A stretch of 64,000 bases of DNA. Origin: Hyposmocoma kahamanoa (taxonomy: Eukaryota > Arthropoda > Insecta > Lepidoptera > Cosmopterigidae). How positions within the stretch are numbered: position 1 is the stretch's first letter; each line of letters starts with the position of its first letter. Of this stretch, positions 10,294-21,368 are shown in pieces. The notes under the pieces are model-generated. The model ran no database searches. It was not told the origin of the DNA and saw nothing but the letters and a program-made list of their open reading frames with translations. The stretch is from assembly GCF_003589595.1 (NCBI RefSeq), contig NW_020653945.1:5238956-5302955 (forward strand), read 5' to 3'. The translations under genes and the position numbers were made by a program.

Positions 10294-10478
10294 CTGTGGA
10301 CGGTTACCGTGCTGGTCTGCCACGCAGCGGTTCCGGATTCGATTCCCGGGTCGGGAGAAATTTTACATTTATTTCTCTCGTGATTTTGGGTGTAATTTGT
10401 GGTTGTCTATGTGTGTGTCCATGGCAGTCGCGATACAGGGTTTCCCTAGGGCGGGGCTATGAGCGGACACATCCGCGC
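10294..10478 (+). repeat. SINE family B copy
   Basis: Contains GGACGGTTACCGTGCTGG, the B box GATTCGATTCCCGGG, then TTTATTTCTCTCGTGA, TTGTGGTTGTCTATGTGTGT and GCGGGGCTATGAG. Nearly full length. Confidence 0.8.
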
Positions 10479-10572
10479 GTTATTAGGTTTTTCGAATACA
10501 TCTTTTTATTTTTGCATAACGAAATAAGTACATTGTAAGAAGTTAACACGGGAATAAAGAAGCAGAAATATA

Positions 10573-10611
10573 CTCGCGTGTTACTAATCAAAACAATTAG
10601 TAACACGCGAG
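10573..10611. repeat. Perfect 16-bp inverted repeat
   Basis: CTCGCGTGTTACTAAT at 10573-10588 and its exact reverse complement at 10596-10611, separated by 7 bases. It can form a strong hairpin in intron 2 RNA. Confidence 0.85.
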
Positions 10612-10824
10612 CAAAGCTGAATATGGCAAATCATTTATATCTAAATATTTTCCTGTTAGTACTATTTTAATTCTTAACCGGTGGATTAAATGTCAATCCA
10701 AGACTTTTACTTCGTATTAGCTACTTAAAAAATCGACCTGAGTATACAAAATTAAGTGGAATTATAAAAACAAACACAATAATTTACTAAAAAAATAAAC
10801 ATTCAAATCAGACTATAAACAACT
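10612..10824. other. Intron 2: no gene
   Basis: AT-rich with no recognised features. Confidence 0.35.
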
Positions 10825-10935
10825 ACTGCTGGTGTCACCAAAGGCAGCGTCGTAGGTCCGTTACTGTTCTTACTTTAAATTAACGATTTCCACTTGCAAT
10901 TGACAATTTTCTTACGATACAACTCTTACAATAAA
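10825..10935 (+). mobile_element. LINE reverse-transcriptase fragment
   Basis: Translates as TAGVTKGSVVGPLLFLL, a stop, then INDFHLQL, a decayed form of the RT motif GVPQGSVLGPLLFLLYIND. It is interrupted by a SINE B fragment, after which sequence of the same kind of LINE (3' end) resumes at 11026. Confidence 0.6.
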
Positions 10936-10936
10936 T

Positions 10937-11025
10937 ATCATTTCTCTCGTGTGTTTGGGCGTAATTTGTAGTTCTCAATGTGTGTGTACATGGCACCCGC
11001 GATACAGGTCTTCTCTAGTGTATAA
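10937..11025 (+). repeat. SINE family B, 3' fragment
   Basis: ATTTCTCTCGTGTGTTTGG through GCACCCGCGATACAGG and TCTCTAGTG. It sits between two LINE pieces. Confidence 0.65.
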
Positions 11026-11460
11026 AAAAATATAAGAAATATCTGTGTATTTGTCAACACTTGGTGAAGTCATTAAAAGGCAAACTAGAGCTAAAATTAT
11101 GAATATTTTATACCAAACACGTTGCCATAAACTAAGTTATAAGAATAACTGCTTCAACATGCATGTGTACGTATAATTATTTTCAATAAAATACCAAATG
11201 AAATTAAATCCTTGCAAATACATATTTATGAATTACAAAATGTGTTTTGACACATTGCTTCCTTAGTAACAAAGAAGAATTTTAATTTACTTGTACAAAT
11301 TTACATTCATTTGAAATTCAATTAACTGTAGACATCAAATATGAAATTCCATTAAAATTTGCACATCTGCTTGCAGGTTGAATACAATATACCTAGTTTT
11401 ACATAAGAATTGTATAATTACTGTATGCCGACAAATAAACATATACTTTATGCTGTAGTA
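11026..11460 (+). mobile_element. LINE 3' end (GCTTGCAGGTTGAATAC family)
   Basis: Shares with 14936-15300 the run from AATAAAATACCAAATGAAAT through TTGACACATTGCTTCC, and the 3' UTR motif CACATCTGCTTGCAGGTTG. Ends GACAAATAAACATA. Decayed coding sequence of a non-LTR retrotransposon C-terminus. Confidence 0.65.
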
Positions 11461-11924
11461 AGCAACATTTAATTGCTTGAAATATAACAGATAAGAGAGA
11501 AAATCAGAAAGAGCTGTTGTGTATTTGCGTTAGTGAAAATATTTATTTCTGGCTGCAATAGTGCCTGAAATTGTTTTATAGACAGAATTAAGCTAGATAT
11601 TCTGGGCTGAACATCCCAGGGACAGTTACACTGATTGCCAGCAAATATTGCTAAAAACTATATTTAATAACGCAACTTCTCTCAAATAAAAAAAACCATA
11701 TTCAATTACGGTTGAAAACTTGTAGCTTTTTTCTTTGGGTATTTATAAAAATATTATACTGTTGTACTCACTGCTAAGCAAGTTTTAAGGCAATGAAGGA
11801 GGATTGATGACCTTTTTCATATTTTTCTACTTCTGACGTTCGATACGATTAGTTCAATCGAAATAACACTAGTTTTTTCTTATCTATATCGCGTATATTA
11901 GAAATATCTACGCATTTATCAACA
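11461..11924. other. Intron 2: no gene
   Basis: AT-rich sequence with a few A runs and no recognised feature. Confidence 0.35.
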
Positions 11925-12022
11925 CTCATCCTCAATATTTTAAAACACTTAATGAAGTTATTCAAAGGCAAACTAGAGCTAAAATTATGAATATTTTATA
12001 CCAAAATCGTTGCCATAAAGTA
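11925..12022 (+). mobile_element. LINE fragment duplicate of 11040-11140
   Basis: GGCAAACTAGAGCTAAAATT and ATGAATATTTTATACCAAA repeat the sequence at about 11080-11125. This is a second, shorter copy of the same LINE stretch about 0.9 kb downstream. Confidence 0.65.
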
Positions 12023-12237
12023 ATTTTCCAAATTAGGTTTTTCAAATTACACAAATTTAAATAAAAAAAATAGTATCATTTCCAATTCAGACGTTACGTT
12101 GCGAAGTCCATTTTGATAAAAATGGAAGTAAATTAGTTTGCTAAATATAATAAAAATAAAACCCAAGAACTTGGTAAAAATTTCCATTTAACTTCAACAG
12201 CAAAGCTTCAGGGGTAGTTTAAATACTGGCATACAAG

Positions 12238-12530
12238 ACTGGTTTCAGAGCAGTGCGGATTTATTTGCGGATCGTCCGCGCGGAGCACCGGAGCGCAGTA
12301 ACACATGTGGCGTTAGAACATCGTTTTACAGTGACGCGGATTGTTCCGTACGGAACACGCTCTGCGTGAACTCCGCACAACCCATCCGTGCGTTCATTGT
12401 AGGCAACTGACTCCCGTGAATAGCCTCACTAAATTAAAAACTTCATTCAAACACGATTCTACGCCATCCGCATGGATGGCCCGCAGGCGGACAGTCCGTG
12501 TGGACCATACACACAGCAGTGAAACCAATT
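12238..12530. mobile_element. Candidate TIR element (MITE), about 290 bp
   Basis: Left ACTGGTTTCAGAGCAGTG and reversed right AATTGGTTTCACTGCTGTG are alike at most positions. The interior is CpG-dense (GCGGATCGTCCGCGCGG and GTCCGTGTGGACC), unlike the AT-rich flanks. The 97-codon frame across it looks accidental. Confidence 0.4.
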
Positions 12531-12779
12531 TAATGCATTGTTTCCGCCGCTATGGGCTATTTTGCAAATTCGGTTATTTCATAATTTTGGCAGCTATTCA
12601 TAGCCATGTGCCAGTTATTATGTTGGCCATATAAGTGACAATAATAGTTAGCGCATATAGTGCCACTGCTGGACACAGGCTCTCGTAAAGAGAGAGCTTC
12701 GGCTGTAGATCTCACGCGGATTCAATGTAGATTGGGAACAAGCAACATTCAATTTTTTGGCAGATGTGTGCTGATCCCT

Positions 12780-13035
12780 CAACGAAAACTTACTTACGTC
12801 TCTGGCTCAGCAACCCGAAGTGGATCTTGGCCTCCGACACCAAAATACGTCATTTCTGTCGGTCTTTTGCAAATTCCGACCATTCGGCACTTTGAGCTCC
12901 TTTAGATCTTTGGCGACTCCAACTTTCCAGCGATATCGTGGACGGCCCACTGGACCCGCAGGTTGCCCCAAATACGCTATTTTGATAGCATGATCCTCTC
13001 CCTTTCTTTCCACATGTCCTGGCCGATCGATCTAA
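12780..13035 (-). mobile_element. LINE ORF2 C-terminal fragment
   Basis: Reverse strand reads GQPAGPVGRPRYRWKVGVAK and DLKELKVPNGRNLQKTDR. The GRP-x-RW-x-x-x-V...DL pattern is typical of the C-terminus of RTE/R1-type insect LINEs. No RT core is left. Confidence 0.6.
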
Positions 13036-13072
13036 ACGATTACCGAACAGCTTATAGCAATGGTTAAGAAAA

Positions 13073-13168
13073 CAAAGATCGAACACACAGAAAAATTTCA
13101 TCAAAGTCTCTTGAAAGTCCACTGAGTCCCATCGGCTCGACGAAATTTTTCTGTGTGTTCAACCTTTG
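13073..13168. repeat. Inverted repeat with about 26-base arms
   Basis: CAAAGATCGAACACACAGAA plus AAATTTC is mirrored by GAAATTTTTCTGTGTGTTC plus AACCTTTG. The arms match the tail motif of SINE family E (TCTGAGTGTTCGATCTTTGT), so this looks like two E tails joined head to head. Confidence 0.7.
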
Positions 13169-13515
13169 CAATCATAATCATAACAAAACTAGTGAAGTTA
13201 TTTCACAAAAACCTCCATAAATAGCTTATAGTATATTAGAAATTAAATTTCGTACATAAATTCTGAGGTACAAGCCCTGATTCGTACCCGCGACACTCCG
13301 TTTGTGAGGCAGTAGGTCAAACCTATCGACCACCGCGACATCATTTTTCTTCCTTTTGGTATCCTTTTATATCGGTTTGTACATTTTGTATTAACATCCC
13401 ATACTATGTAAATTCTGCCTTATTGAATGACACGATCGATTTCTTTTCGTATCGATGGCATACATTATAAGGCTTGCCATCATGATGAAGGAATTTACCA
13501 ATCGGCGTAAGGTTT
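13169..13515. other. Intron 2: no gene
   Basis: A tRNA-like scrap, GGTCAAACCTATCGACCACC, is visible near 13310; otherwise AT-rich. Confidence 0.35.
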
Positions 13516-13716
13516 TTTTTATGACACCCAGTGACGGGACGAACAAGTCGTGCGCATGGTGATAAGCAACATGCCTGTTCATAACAGTTGCAGCGCTGCT
13601 CAGAGCTTTAAATAGCAAATATCTTAGGGACACTTGCCACTGCGCCCGTCACCCTGAGACATAAGTTGACAAGTCCCATGTGCACGTAATTTCCTTAAAA
13701 ACCGGAACACAGTTAT
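13516..13716 (-). repeat. SINE-like family A, partial
   Basis: Starts with the reversed A-rich tail TTTTTTTTATGACACCCAG then GTGACGGGACGAACAAGTCG. Ends after AAACCGGAACACAG, so the distal 5' part is missing. Confidence 0.8.
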
Positions 13717-14084
13717 TAAAATCCTGGGTATTGTATTTCCATTGTCGTGACCAACCCCCAAGATTCTATACCGTTTATCTTCAAAATTAAGTACAAAAAC
13801 AGTCCATTAAAAACCTCTAGTCATTCTATTTAAACCCCCCACGGCCCTTACAAAAGGGAAACGAAACATTCGTTATTGAACCCATTTGTATTAATTTGCC
13901 GAAAGTGTTTTGTAGCCTAATGGATATTGTATTAAGCTGAATTAACGACGCACTAGTTTCACTCGTTTATTTATTCATACGTGCACGGCCGATAGTACCA
14001 GTATTGTTTAATTAAGTATAAAATTTAATGTTAATGGTAATTCTAGACCAGGTAACTTGGTGTAGTTGCACCCACACTTGGCCT
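13717..14084. other. Intron 2: no gene
   Basis: No recognisable feature in this stretch. Confidence 0.35.
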
Positions 14085-14403
14085 CAAGCTATGGTTATGG
14101 CTATGGTTTGCCCTATCGCCTTTCAAGTAGAAGCCATGGGTTTGAATCCAGCCTCGCACCTAGAGAAACAGTTCTCGGAATTTATGTGCGAAATTTAAAG
14201 TGAAATTTACCATGAGTGTTTTGGTGAATCAAAAAAATTGTTATGAAACCTTTACGTTGAAGAAGGTTCACAACCTTCGGAAAACGTGTGGAGTCCCCAA
14301 CCCGCATTGGACCAGCGTGACGGACAACGGCCTAAACCCTCGCCTGAGAGGAAACCCGTGCCCATCAGTGGGACGTATAAATGGGTTGATGAAGATGATG
14401 AGT
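14085..14403 (+). repeat. tRNA-derived SINE, family D
   Basis: Same unit as 6140-6418: TTTGAATCCAGCCTCGCACC, GTGGAGTCCCCAACCCGC, CAGTGGGACGTATAAATGGG and a GATGAAGATGATGAG tail. The 134-codon frame at 14200-14604 runs through the SINE and is not a gene. Confidence 0.75.
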
Positions 14404-14544
14404 GCCAGAGCAACAGAACTCACTCCAGATACTCTGGGTAGTATCTGTCACACAAAGTCGCAAATTCATTTAGGGGGCAATGTAGACGCTTCTATAATAA
14501 GATACCGGTTGATATTCAAAATTTGCCATTTACGAGGTTTAAAA

Positions 14545-14766
14545 AAGTTATTTTTTATTTCTTTTACAATAACAGGTGACGGGATAAACAAGTCATGCGC
14601 CTGATGGTCAGATACACGCCTGTCCATAACAGTTGCAATGCCACTCAGAGCTTTAAATCGCAAAGATCTGAGGGGCGCTGCCACTGCGCCTGTCACCCTG
14701 AGACATAAGTTGAATAGTCCCATGTTGCAACCGGAACGCAGTAATGCTGACATCACTGCTTGGCTT
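14545..14766 (-). repeat. SINE-like family A copy
   Basis: From the reversed tail TTTCTTTTACAATAACAGG through CAGAGCTTTAAATCGCAAAG to AATGCTGACATCACTGCTTGG. Confidence 0.8.
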
Positions 14767-14935
14767 ACCTAGTAGAAAAATATAATTACAGCGCATTAAG
14801 GACATAATTAACTTAAATGTGACTTTTAATACTTCTAATAGAATTAAAAATTACAATAAAAGTAAGTTGCGCCTTTGTTGTGTTGCGTTTAGTGTTATTT
14901 ATTAAGTAATTATAGTAATTGAACTCATAATAAGG

Positions 14936-15300
14936 GCACAGTTTCGAACATTACTTAGTAAATTTTATAATTTATGAGAATAATTTCTTCAACATAAAGA
15001 TCTTCAATAGTTTACCAAATGAATTTAAATTACTACACGGACCTACGTTTAAATCACAATTGACAAAATGGCTTATGACACGTTGCTTCCGTAGTTATCA
15101 AGAATATTTAGAATTTACAAATACTAATTTATATTATTTTGAAATGCAATTAATTTTGGAGGCCAAAATATTAAATTCAATTAATACTTGCACACCTGCT
15201 TGCAGGTTGAATACATTGTACCTATTTTTATTTAAGACCTGTATAATTACGGTACTCTGGCAAATAAATAGTTTCTATTCTGTTCTATTCCATTCTAAAA
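14936..15300 (+). mobile_element. LINE 3' end (GCTTGCAGGTTGAATAC family)
   Basis: Decayed C-terminal coding, readable as IFNSLPNEFKLLHGPTFKSQ and LTKWLMTRCFRSYQEYLE. The 3' UTR CACACCTGCTTGCAGGTTG follows, then GGCAAATAAATAG. It matches 11026-11460. Confidence 0.7.
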
Positions 15301-15784
15301 TCCTTTAATATCTAATGGACGTCAAATATGTCTTTTTATAGTAATAAACCTGATTATTGATGTCTGTTGTGTCTTTCATGCTTACTGTATATACAATAAA
15401 AAAAATTCGTAAATAGGCTTTTGTTTTCTTATCCCGAATATGTATGTAATTCAATTTAGATAAATATGTTAGTTGTGCTGTTGTTCCGAAGGCCGTACAT
15501 CACTCTAGTCAAATTCGAAATACAATGTTTAGTAACAAAATATTGCTAGGCAACCAATGTTGGCACGTGAAAAGAAAATTTTTTGTCAATGTTCATTGTT
15601 TAGGTTGGCTCTGCCTACGACCTGCTAGCGTATTTAGAAGAGTAGGAGATAGGGTTATGTAGAAGTAATACTTACCTGGCCATTTATAATTATAAACTTT
15701 GCAAAGTGCCCATTGATATATATGATTTATGAAGAAAATAATTAAGTTTTTGATACCTATTAATACTTACTGCTAGATAATAAG
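15301..15784. other. Intron 2: no gene
   Basis: AT-rich with no recognised feature. Confidence 0.35.
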
Positions 15785-17025
15785 TAGATAATGGCAGATT
15801 CCATAGACTCTCTAATCGGTGATACCACGAGAGAAATTAATAATAAGCAAAAGGTAGCCAGTCTTTTCCTCGATTTAAGTGCAGCTATTGACACTGTGGA
15901 TCATGACTTATTAATTGCTAAATTGGAGCACTACGGGATAAGAAACGGTAACCTTGAACTTTTAAAGTTTTATTTAGTCAATCGGAAACAATTTGTTGAA
16001 ATAAAAGACGTTGATGATAAGAATAATGAACTAATGCAAACTTTAAAAATTTAAAGAATCATTAAGGGCATTCCGCGGGGATTAGTGTTGGAACCGATAT
16101 TTTTCATTATATTATTAATGACCTTATAAACCATATCGAGTTCTTAGATTTTCGCGATTGTTACACATAGGAAATGAAACTATTTTTCCGGATTGAAATC
16201 GCGTAAATTTGATTTTTCAAACAAACCGACGTTTCGGGCCCTTTACAGGTTACAGGGTAACCTTGGCATTCATATTGACCATTTTCTTAATTGGAAATAT
16301 GAGCTTACAACTATAGAAAACTCCTGTACTGAAAGTTCTGCCTGTTATGCCTTATATTTGATTGAATCAAAATTCATTATAGCATTGCGATATGGGGAAA
16401 CAGTTTCCAATATAATACAGAGTGTGCTTTCATATTGCAAAAAAGGGCCATTCGCACTATGGTACGGATTCCTCATTTTAAAGATTTGTGTATACTGACT
16501 GTACCAAGTCTATACATCATGGTGTTGCTGACAAGACTTTTAAAGCTGAAAAGAAACTATGAGACATATAAAGAGCAAAGTCAGAGAGAGGGCACTAGGA
16601 CTAAGAATTTAAAAAATATTATTGAGCCTAAATTAAATATTGTGACGCACTGCTCCCAATATCAGCCCGTGAAATTATTTCATAAAATACCTGTAGAATT
16701 TAAGATTATTACTGACATAAAACTATTAAAAAAAATACTAGCGATTTATTATTACAAAAATGCTGTTACTCAGTAGAAGAATTTTAAATTTATAAATTGT
16801 TGTTGTTTATTTTATATTTTTTATTGATTGTTTTAAATTGTTCTTTTTGAGTCATAACAATTTTATAGACTTGTATTGTTGACATTTTATGATTGTTAAT
16901 TCATTTTTTTTTCTTATAATTCATATGACTGTGTATTTTAATTAATTTGTATAATTAAATTTAAATCCATGACATTCAAATACAATTATGTATATTGTTA
17001 ATGAATAAATGATTGATTGACTGAT
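15785..17025 (+). mobile_element. Decayed LINE (Jockey/CR1-like)
   Basis: 15791-16054 encodes an RT piece, with KVASLFLDLSAAIDTVDHDL in place of the usual LDLSKAFDTVDH, and EHYGIRNGNLELLKFYL. A broken GIPRGLVLEPIFFIIL follows near 16072. A foreign segment starts near 16150 (AGGAAATGAAACTATTTTTC). Then C-terminal sequence resumes: HFKDLCILTVPSLYI and SQYQPVKLFHKIPVEFK (16435-16776). The 3' end is AATGAATAAATGATTGATTG. Frames are broken several times. Confidence 0.75.
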
Positions 17026-18179
17026 GATTAAAAGAAACAAAATTGTAAGATTTTATTTCATATTAATTTATGACATATCTCGAACTCGAAATGTTTGCAA
17101 TCTCCCTCCTCTATACAAAAAAAAACATTAGGGATAACATTGTTATAATTTTTTTTTATTAGTGAACGCGCGTGTCGACGACGCGCTTTTGAAGTTACCG
17201 ACCAGAGGATCTACTCTCGTTGTACGATATCTTTAGTTACGCCCTTAGTTTCGGACGTTTCCTACTTCGTACCAGCACGGATATAAGTTTCGGTTGGAGG
17301 CCCGAACTAAGAACGAAGGACAACGCGATTTCACAGACACAGAGCGGCGAATCCGAATAGGCCGCCACCGGGCCACGGGCCGTGGAAAGTCGCCTTTACA
17401 ACGAGCTCTACTGCTAGTAACTTACATTTATTCTACATCGAATTTGGCTAGAGTACAAGTACAGGAACATATCGCAAGAGTACGTAAGACAAACATTGCA
17501 TTCCTTGTTTACAGACCCTTCAATTACATTAGGGCACTCACTGTTTGTTTTGAAGCCCTGGACAACGTTTACTCGTTACTTAACAATGTATAACATCATT
17601 CGTAATTTAATATTGCCTTAATACACTTCAGTAACTCGTCAATTATTTACTCATGTAGTTCAGTTACTAATTAAGGTTATTTCGTCCGAAAAAACGTATG
17701 AAGAAATACGCGTTGAAACAACCTAACGTCGTTACAGCGACGTTACTTATTCAGACCAGTAATTACGGTCTGTCCGGTTGGATATAGGGCGACCGTTTCT
17801 TTTGGGTACCTATCTACTTATTACCTCTTCTTTACATTTTATGTATCGTTGACTTTAGTATTTGGTAGAGTTGCAACTAATATCCGGTTACTATCCGGAA
17901 TTCGGCTTACTGTTTTTTATTATTTGGCCGAAAACCGAATAAATAAAAACAGGAGAATGAAGTAAGAAAAATTATAGTAAATTATTATGTAAGTTTTATA
18001 AATGCCGAACACACTTTCTAAGTTGTAAACCGCTCAATTTTTCATTTATTTATCAAAAATATTAAAGCAGAAGTAACATATTATGTTATTTTTGTAAGAG
18101 ATGAAAAAAGGTAACAAATCAAATTAAAACTACGTATTTATTACGTAATTTAGTAATGACTAAACCGGTATTCATGATA
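17026..18179. other. Intron 2: no gene; moderately GC segment at 17160-17430
   Basis: 17160-17430 is CpG-rich with GTCGACGACGCG and a 99-codon frame (17294-17593) of unknown nature. It might be part of an LTR or another element, but no terminal repeats were found. A short direct CGTTACAGCGACGTTAC motif lies near 17730. Confidence 0.3.
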
Positions 18180-18265
18180 TCTCCTCTAAGGTCCCGGGTT
18201 CGATCCCTGGCCAGGTCAATGTAGAAACTAACTTTTCTAAATTGTCTCGAGTCTGAGTGTGTATG
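18180..18265 (+). repeat. SINE fragment with B box
   Basis: GGTCCCGGGTTCGATCCCTG followed by TTTTCTAAATTGTCTCGAG. It resembles family C around 59435-59480. The A-box half is missing. Confidence 0.5.
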
Positions 18266-18319
18266 GAACCGTCGTTGTTTATTTATTTATTTCCATATTG
18301 CGCATGTACATTAATAATC

Positions 18320-18662
18320 TCAGTACAGAGTACTAAAAAAACCGACTTCAAAAATCGGTTCTCACTACTCAAAGTATATTGAGGGAAAACGCCTTGAATT
18401 GGAGAATAGCAAAATCAACCATTAAAGTAATTGCTCCTTAAGTAAAATTCAGGCGCAATTTATAAAAATGAATCTTCATGCGTGAACTGCCACCCTTAGA
18501 GGTGAATTAAAATGAAATGGAACCACAACGGAGGTACCCCCTTTCCAACAAAAAAAGAATCATGAAAATCGATTCACAAATACCGGAGTTATCGCGTAAC
18601 ATACATACAAAAAAACATACAGTCGAATTGAGAACCTCCTCCTTTTTGAAGTCAGTTAAAAA
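18320..18662. repeat. TIR repeat, AACCGACTTCAAAAA family
   Basis: Left AACCGACTTCAAAAATCGG and reversed right AACTGACTTCAAAAAGGAGG form terminal inverted repeats. The interior shares TTTCCAACAAAA and GAGTTATCGCGTAACATACA with 5866-6120. It has no coding capacity. Confidence 0.65.
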
Positions 18663-19257
18663 GATTATTGCAATAAAATTTAATACAGTACATGACCCAG
18701 TCAGGGTGTAGCAAGGAGACTGAAAATTTAATTATTAAATTCTAATTACGCTTCATGCTTAATTATTAAAAGGGATAGACGTGAACTTTCCGTGCGTTGT
18801 GACTTTTTTTCGATTTCCATAACACAAGTGCTTTTTTCTATTTGTTTCATAACTTGAAACTTACACAATACATAACAAGTTATTTAAATAAACAATGCAT
18901 GGTGTAGTTCCTTACAATAGTGAACACAACATACATTACCAATGTTCGATTAAAAAATATGAATATAACTATATAAAAGAAAAACAAACAGATAATTCTG
19001 TTTGAACTTGTTCAAACGAAAACTCACAACTCATGAAGGGCTCTGTACACATTATTCCTTGCTGAGGCAAGAGAACCCAAAAATATATCAATGCAATACG
19101 AAAGTAAAAAGCTTTAGTTACTTACTTTGGGATCAGAGCAACGAATATGTGATGTTGTCTACTATCTATTATTATTTATTATCTTTGCTCACCTTTTGTA
19201 TTATTAACATTAATTTTGTATTTGTTTGGTGTAATAAAACTGTACCATGTTCCATAG
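18663..19257. other. Intron 2, 3' part: no gene
   Basis: AT-rich; runs into the exon 3 acceptor. Confidence 0.4.
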
Positions 19258-19378
19258 GTATGGCCGTGAAGATGAAGAGGTTATGGGCCTGAAATTCTGC
19301 AACGAAGCCATCATGAGCCTTGCACAGATCTGGCCAGTGCACTGCACCCATGACAAGGAGCCTAACACGCCATTGCAA
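19258..19378 (+). CDS. Arrestin-like gene, coding exon 3
   Basis: Acceptor TTCCATAG at 19257; donor CAA-GTAAG at 19379. Encodes R, then YGREDEEVMGLKFCNEAIMS and LAQIWPVHCTHDKEPNTPLQ. YGRED-x-x-x-x-GL-F is the arrestin finger-loop region that inserts into the activated receptor core, and it is well kept here. The exon ends in phase 0. The stretch after it (LAQIWPV) replaces the usual VxxQ-xPP segment. Confidence 0.92.
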
Positions 19379-20394
19379 GTAAGAAAAATTTTATAATAAG
19401 CTTACTTTAAGCTTACATTGAAATAAGATTGTTTTTGGAAAGGTTATGGTAGGTCCCCTGCACTGGTACAAACTAAGTCGTTGTGCCTAAATGAAAAAAT
19501 AGAATCGTCATCTATTTTTATACTTTGTTCATGAAAATAGCTGTAAATTTTGTTGTATAATTGCGAAAATTGATCTAAGCAGAGCTCAAACGTTATTATA
19601 TACGCATTTGTTACTAAAACCCGTTTCGCAGATGCAAATTTACGTGTTTTCTTAGAAAACTTCGTCGCAATTTCAAAGTATAACACCGCGAAGCGAGCCT
19701 TTGATATTGTATGCAAACATGTTTTCCGAAACGTTGGCTGAAGCATGCAATTGACGTAGATACGTAAAATGCGCTCATTTTATTCTCTTATGACATATTA
19801 TAAAATATATTGTTGAACATACTTGCTCGTAAGCAGTAGTTTTTAATGCAGCAAACTAGGCGGTATTTTTATCACACGGCACTAGGGCGAAGTTATTTTT
19901 AACTCTACGCTCTACGCACCGATCGCTCGCCAGGAGATCGGACGTACAGTCAAGCTTGACACTTTGTACTTTGGACCTTTCTTATCGTAAGCTGCATAGA
20001 GTTGGATTAAATCTTGAGTATCAAGCTTGACGTGCTCTTGTCCCTATATACACAGCTGGTGCGGTTACCACTGAAAGCAGCCTCAAAAAGCATAAAGTTG
20101 ATATTATTTCATTAATAATTTGTATAAGGTACGTCGTAGAGTAGCAAAAAATTTAAATGCTCAAAAATAAATTCTAAATTTTTAATCGTTACGTAAGTAA
20201 TAGAGTAGTATACTTATTTAGTTATTGTAATAAGACTTAGTTATTATTATTTTTAGGTAACACACTTGACGGACGTAAGACCTAGCTACCCATAGTACAG
20301 GGTATCCTAGTTTGGGAGTTATGAACATCTCTGTACCTATTTTCCTGTGTTTTGCAATAAAGACATTTTTTTTTAATATTTATTTAGTTTTTTT
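19379..20394. other. Intron 3, 5' part: no gene
   Basis: Mixed AT-rich sequence with a moderately GC part at 19880-19960. The 100-codon reverse frame at 19444-19746 matches nothing I recognise. Confidence 0.35.
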
Positions 20395-20480
20395 CGATAT
20401 ACTTAAAACTCAAAGATCTGAGAGACTCTGCCACTGCGTCTGTCTCCCTGAAACATAGGTTGATAAGTCTCATGTGCCTG
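20395..20480 (-). repeat. SINE-like family A, fragment
   Basis: CTCAAAGATCTGAGAGACTC through AACATAGGTTGATAAGTCTC and GTGCCTGTAATTTCACC, in reverse orientation. It abuts a plus-strand copy of the same family. Confidence 0.7.
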
Positions 20481-20514
20481 TAATTTCACCTATTGTTACA
20501 AGGAAATGTTTTAG

Positions 20515-21062
20515 AAGCAATAGAGCTCCTTGTGAAAGAGTTCATCCAGGGTTGTACTGCCACCTCACCTACTTCTGCCGCCAAGCAGTAATGTCAGCAT
20601 TGCTGTGTACAAAATAATACATTTACTAATGCGGACTGTATTTCCAAAAGTAACTTAAATTTAGACCTGCCGTTACAAGGGCATTTTGAGAGAAGAGAGA
20701 GAAAAAACAGTGTTCCCTGACCAAAATAAAAATTAAACATTGCCATATTCTTAATCTATTAATTCTACTAAATTATACTATTACAAAGTAGGCAAAGTAG
20801 GCAATAGACGACTTGGGAAAGTGGACCATTTGGACAAGTGGACCGATCGGGAAAGTAGACCGACTGTACCGAAGGGATGTAAATTATATGTTGAAGTGTT
20901 TCTTAAACAACTGTGTTCCGGTTTTAAAGAGTAAGGATTCTGATGAAATTACAGGCACATTGGACTTATAAACAGGGTGACGGGTGCAGTGGCAGTACCC
21001 CTCAGATATTTGCAATTTAAAGCTCTTTTCTAAACGACTTGTTCGTCCCGTCACTCAATATT
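20515..21062 (+). repeat. SINE-like family A, split by an insertion
   Basis: The 5' part (20515-20605) runs from AATAGAGCTCCTTGTGAAAG to GTCAGCATTGCTGTGT. The 3' part (20905-21062) resumes with CTGTGTTCCGGTTTTAAAG and ends GTTCGTCCCGTCACTCAATA then an A run. About 300 bp lies between, and CTGTGT is present on both sides. Confidence 0.7.
20811..20862. repeat. Short degenerate tandem repeat
   Basis: GGGAAAGTGGACC, GGACAAGTGGACC and GGGAAAGTAGACC follow one another as imperfect units, inside the insertion that splits the SINE. Confidence 0.6.
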
Positions 21063-21368
21063 AAAAAAAATTATAACGTTTTTAAATCTAATTTTCCTTT
21101 TTGTTAACTTCGTCGTAAATGCGATGAAACATTATACCTACGCTATACGAGCGGAACGGCAATTACAAACGTTCGGACCATTAAAGCTTTTGCCTTCGGT
21201 TCCGGGTTGTTCCTCTGTTCATAGTTCCCTGCTACCACCTTTGTGACACAATTTACTATATAATTACATTTGCTCGTAAATAGTAGTATATAGAAAATAT
21301 AGGCGGTCTTTTTGTCATACGGGTCACTAAAGGTTTTTTTCAATATCTAGCCCCGCGCCGCCCGCTAA

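Noticed and set aside
14200..14604. 134-codon plus-strand open frame
   Set aside because: It runs through SINE D and into SINE A; no conserved domain.
17294..17593. 99-codon frame as a host exon or gene
   Set aside because: No recognisable domain, no supporting splice context in the arrestin-like gene, and composition suggests part of an unidentified repeat.
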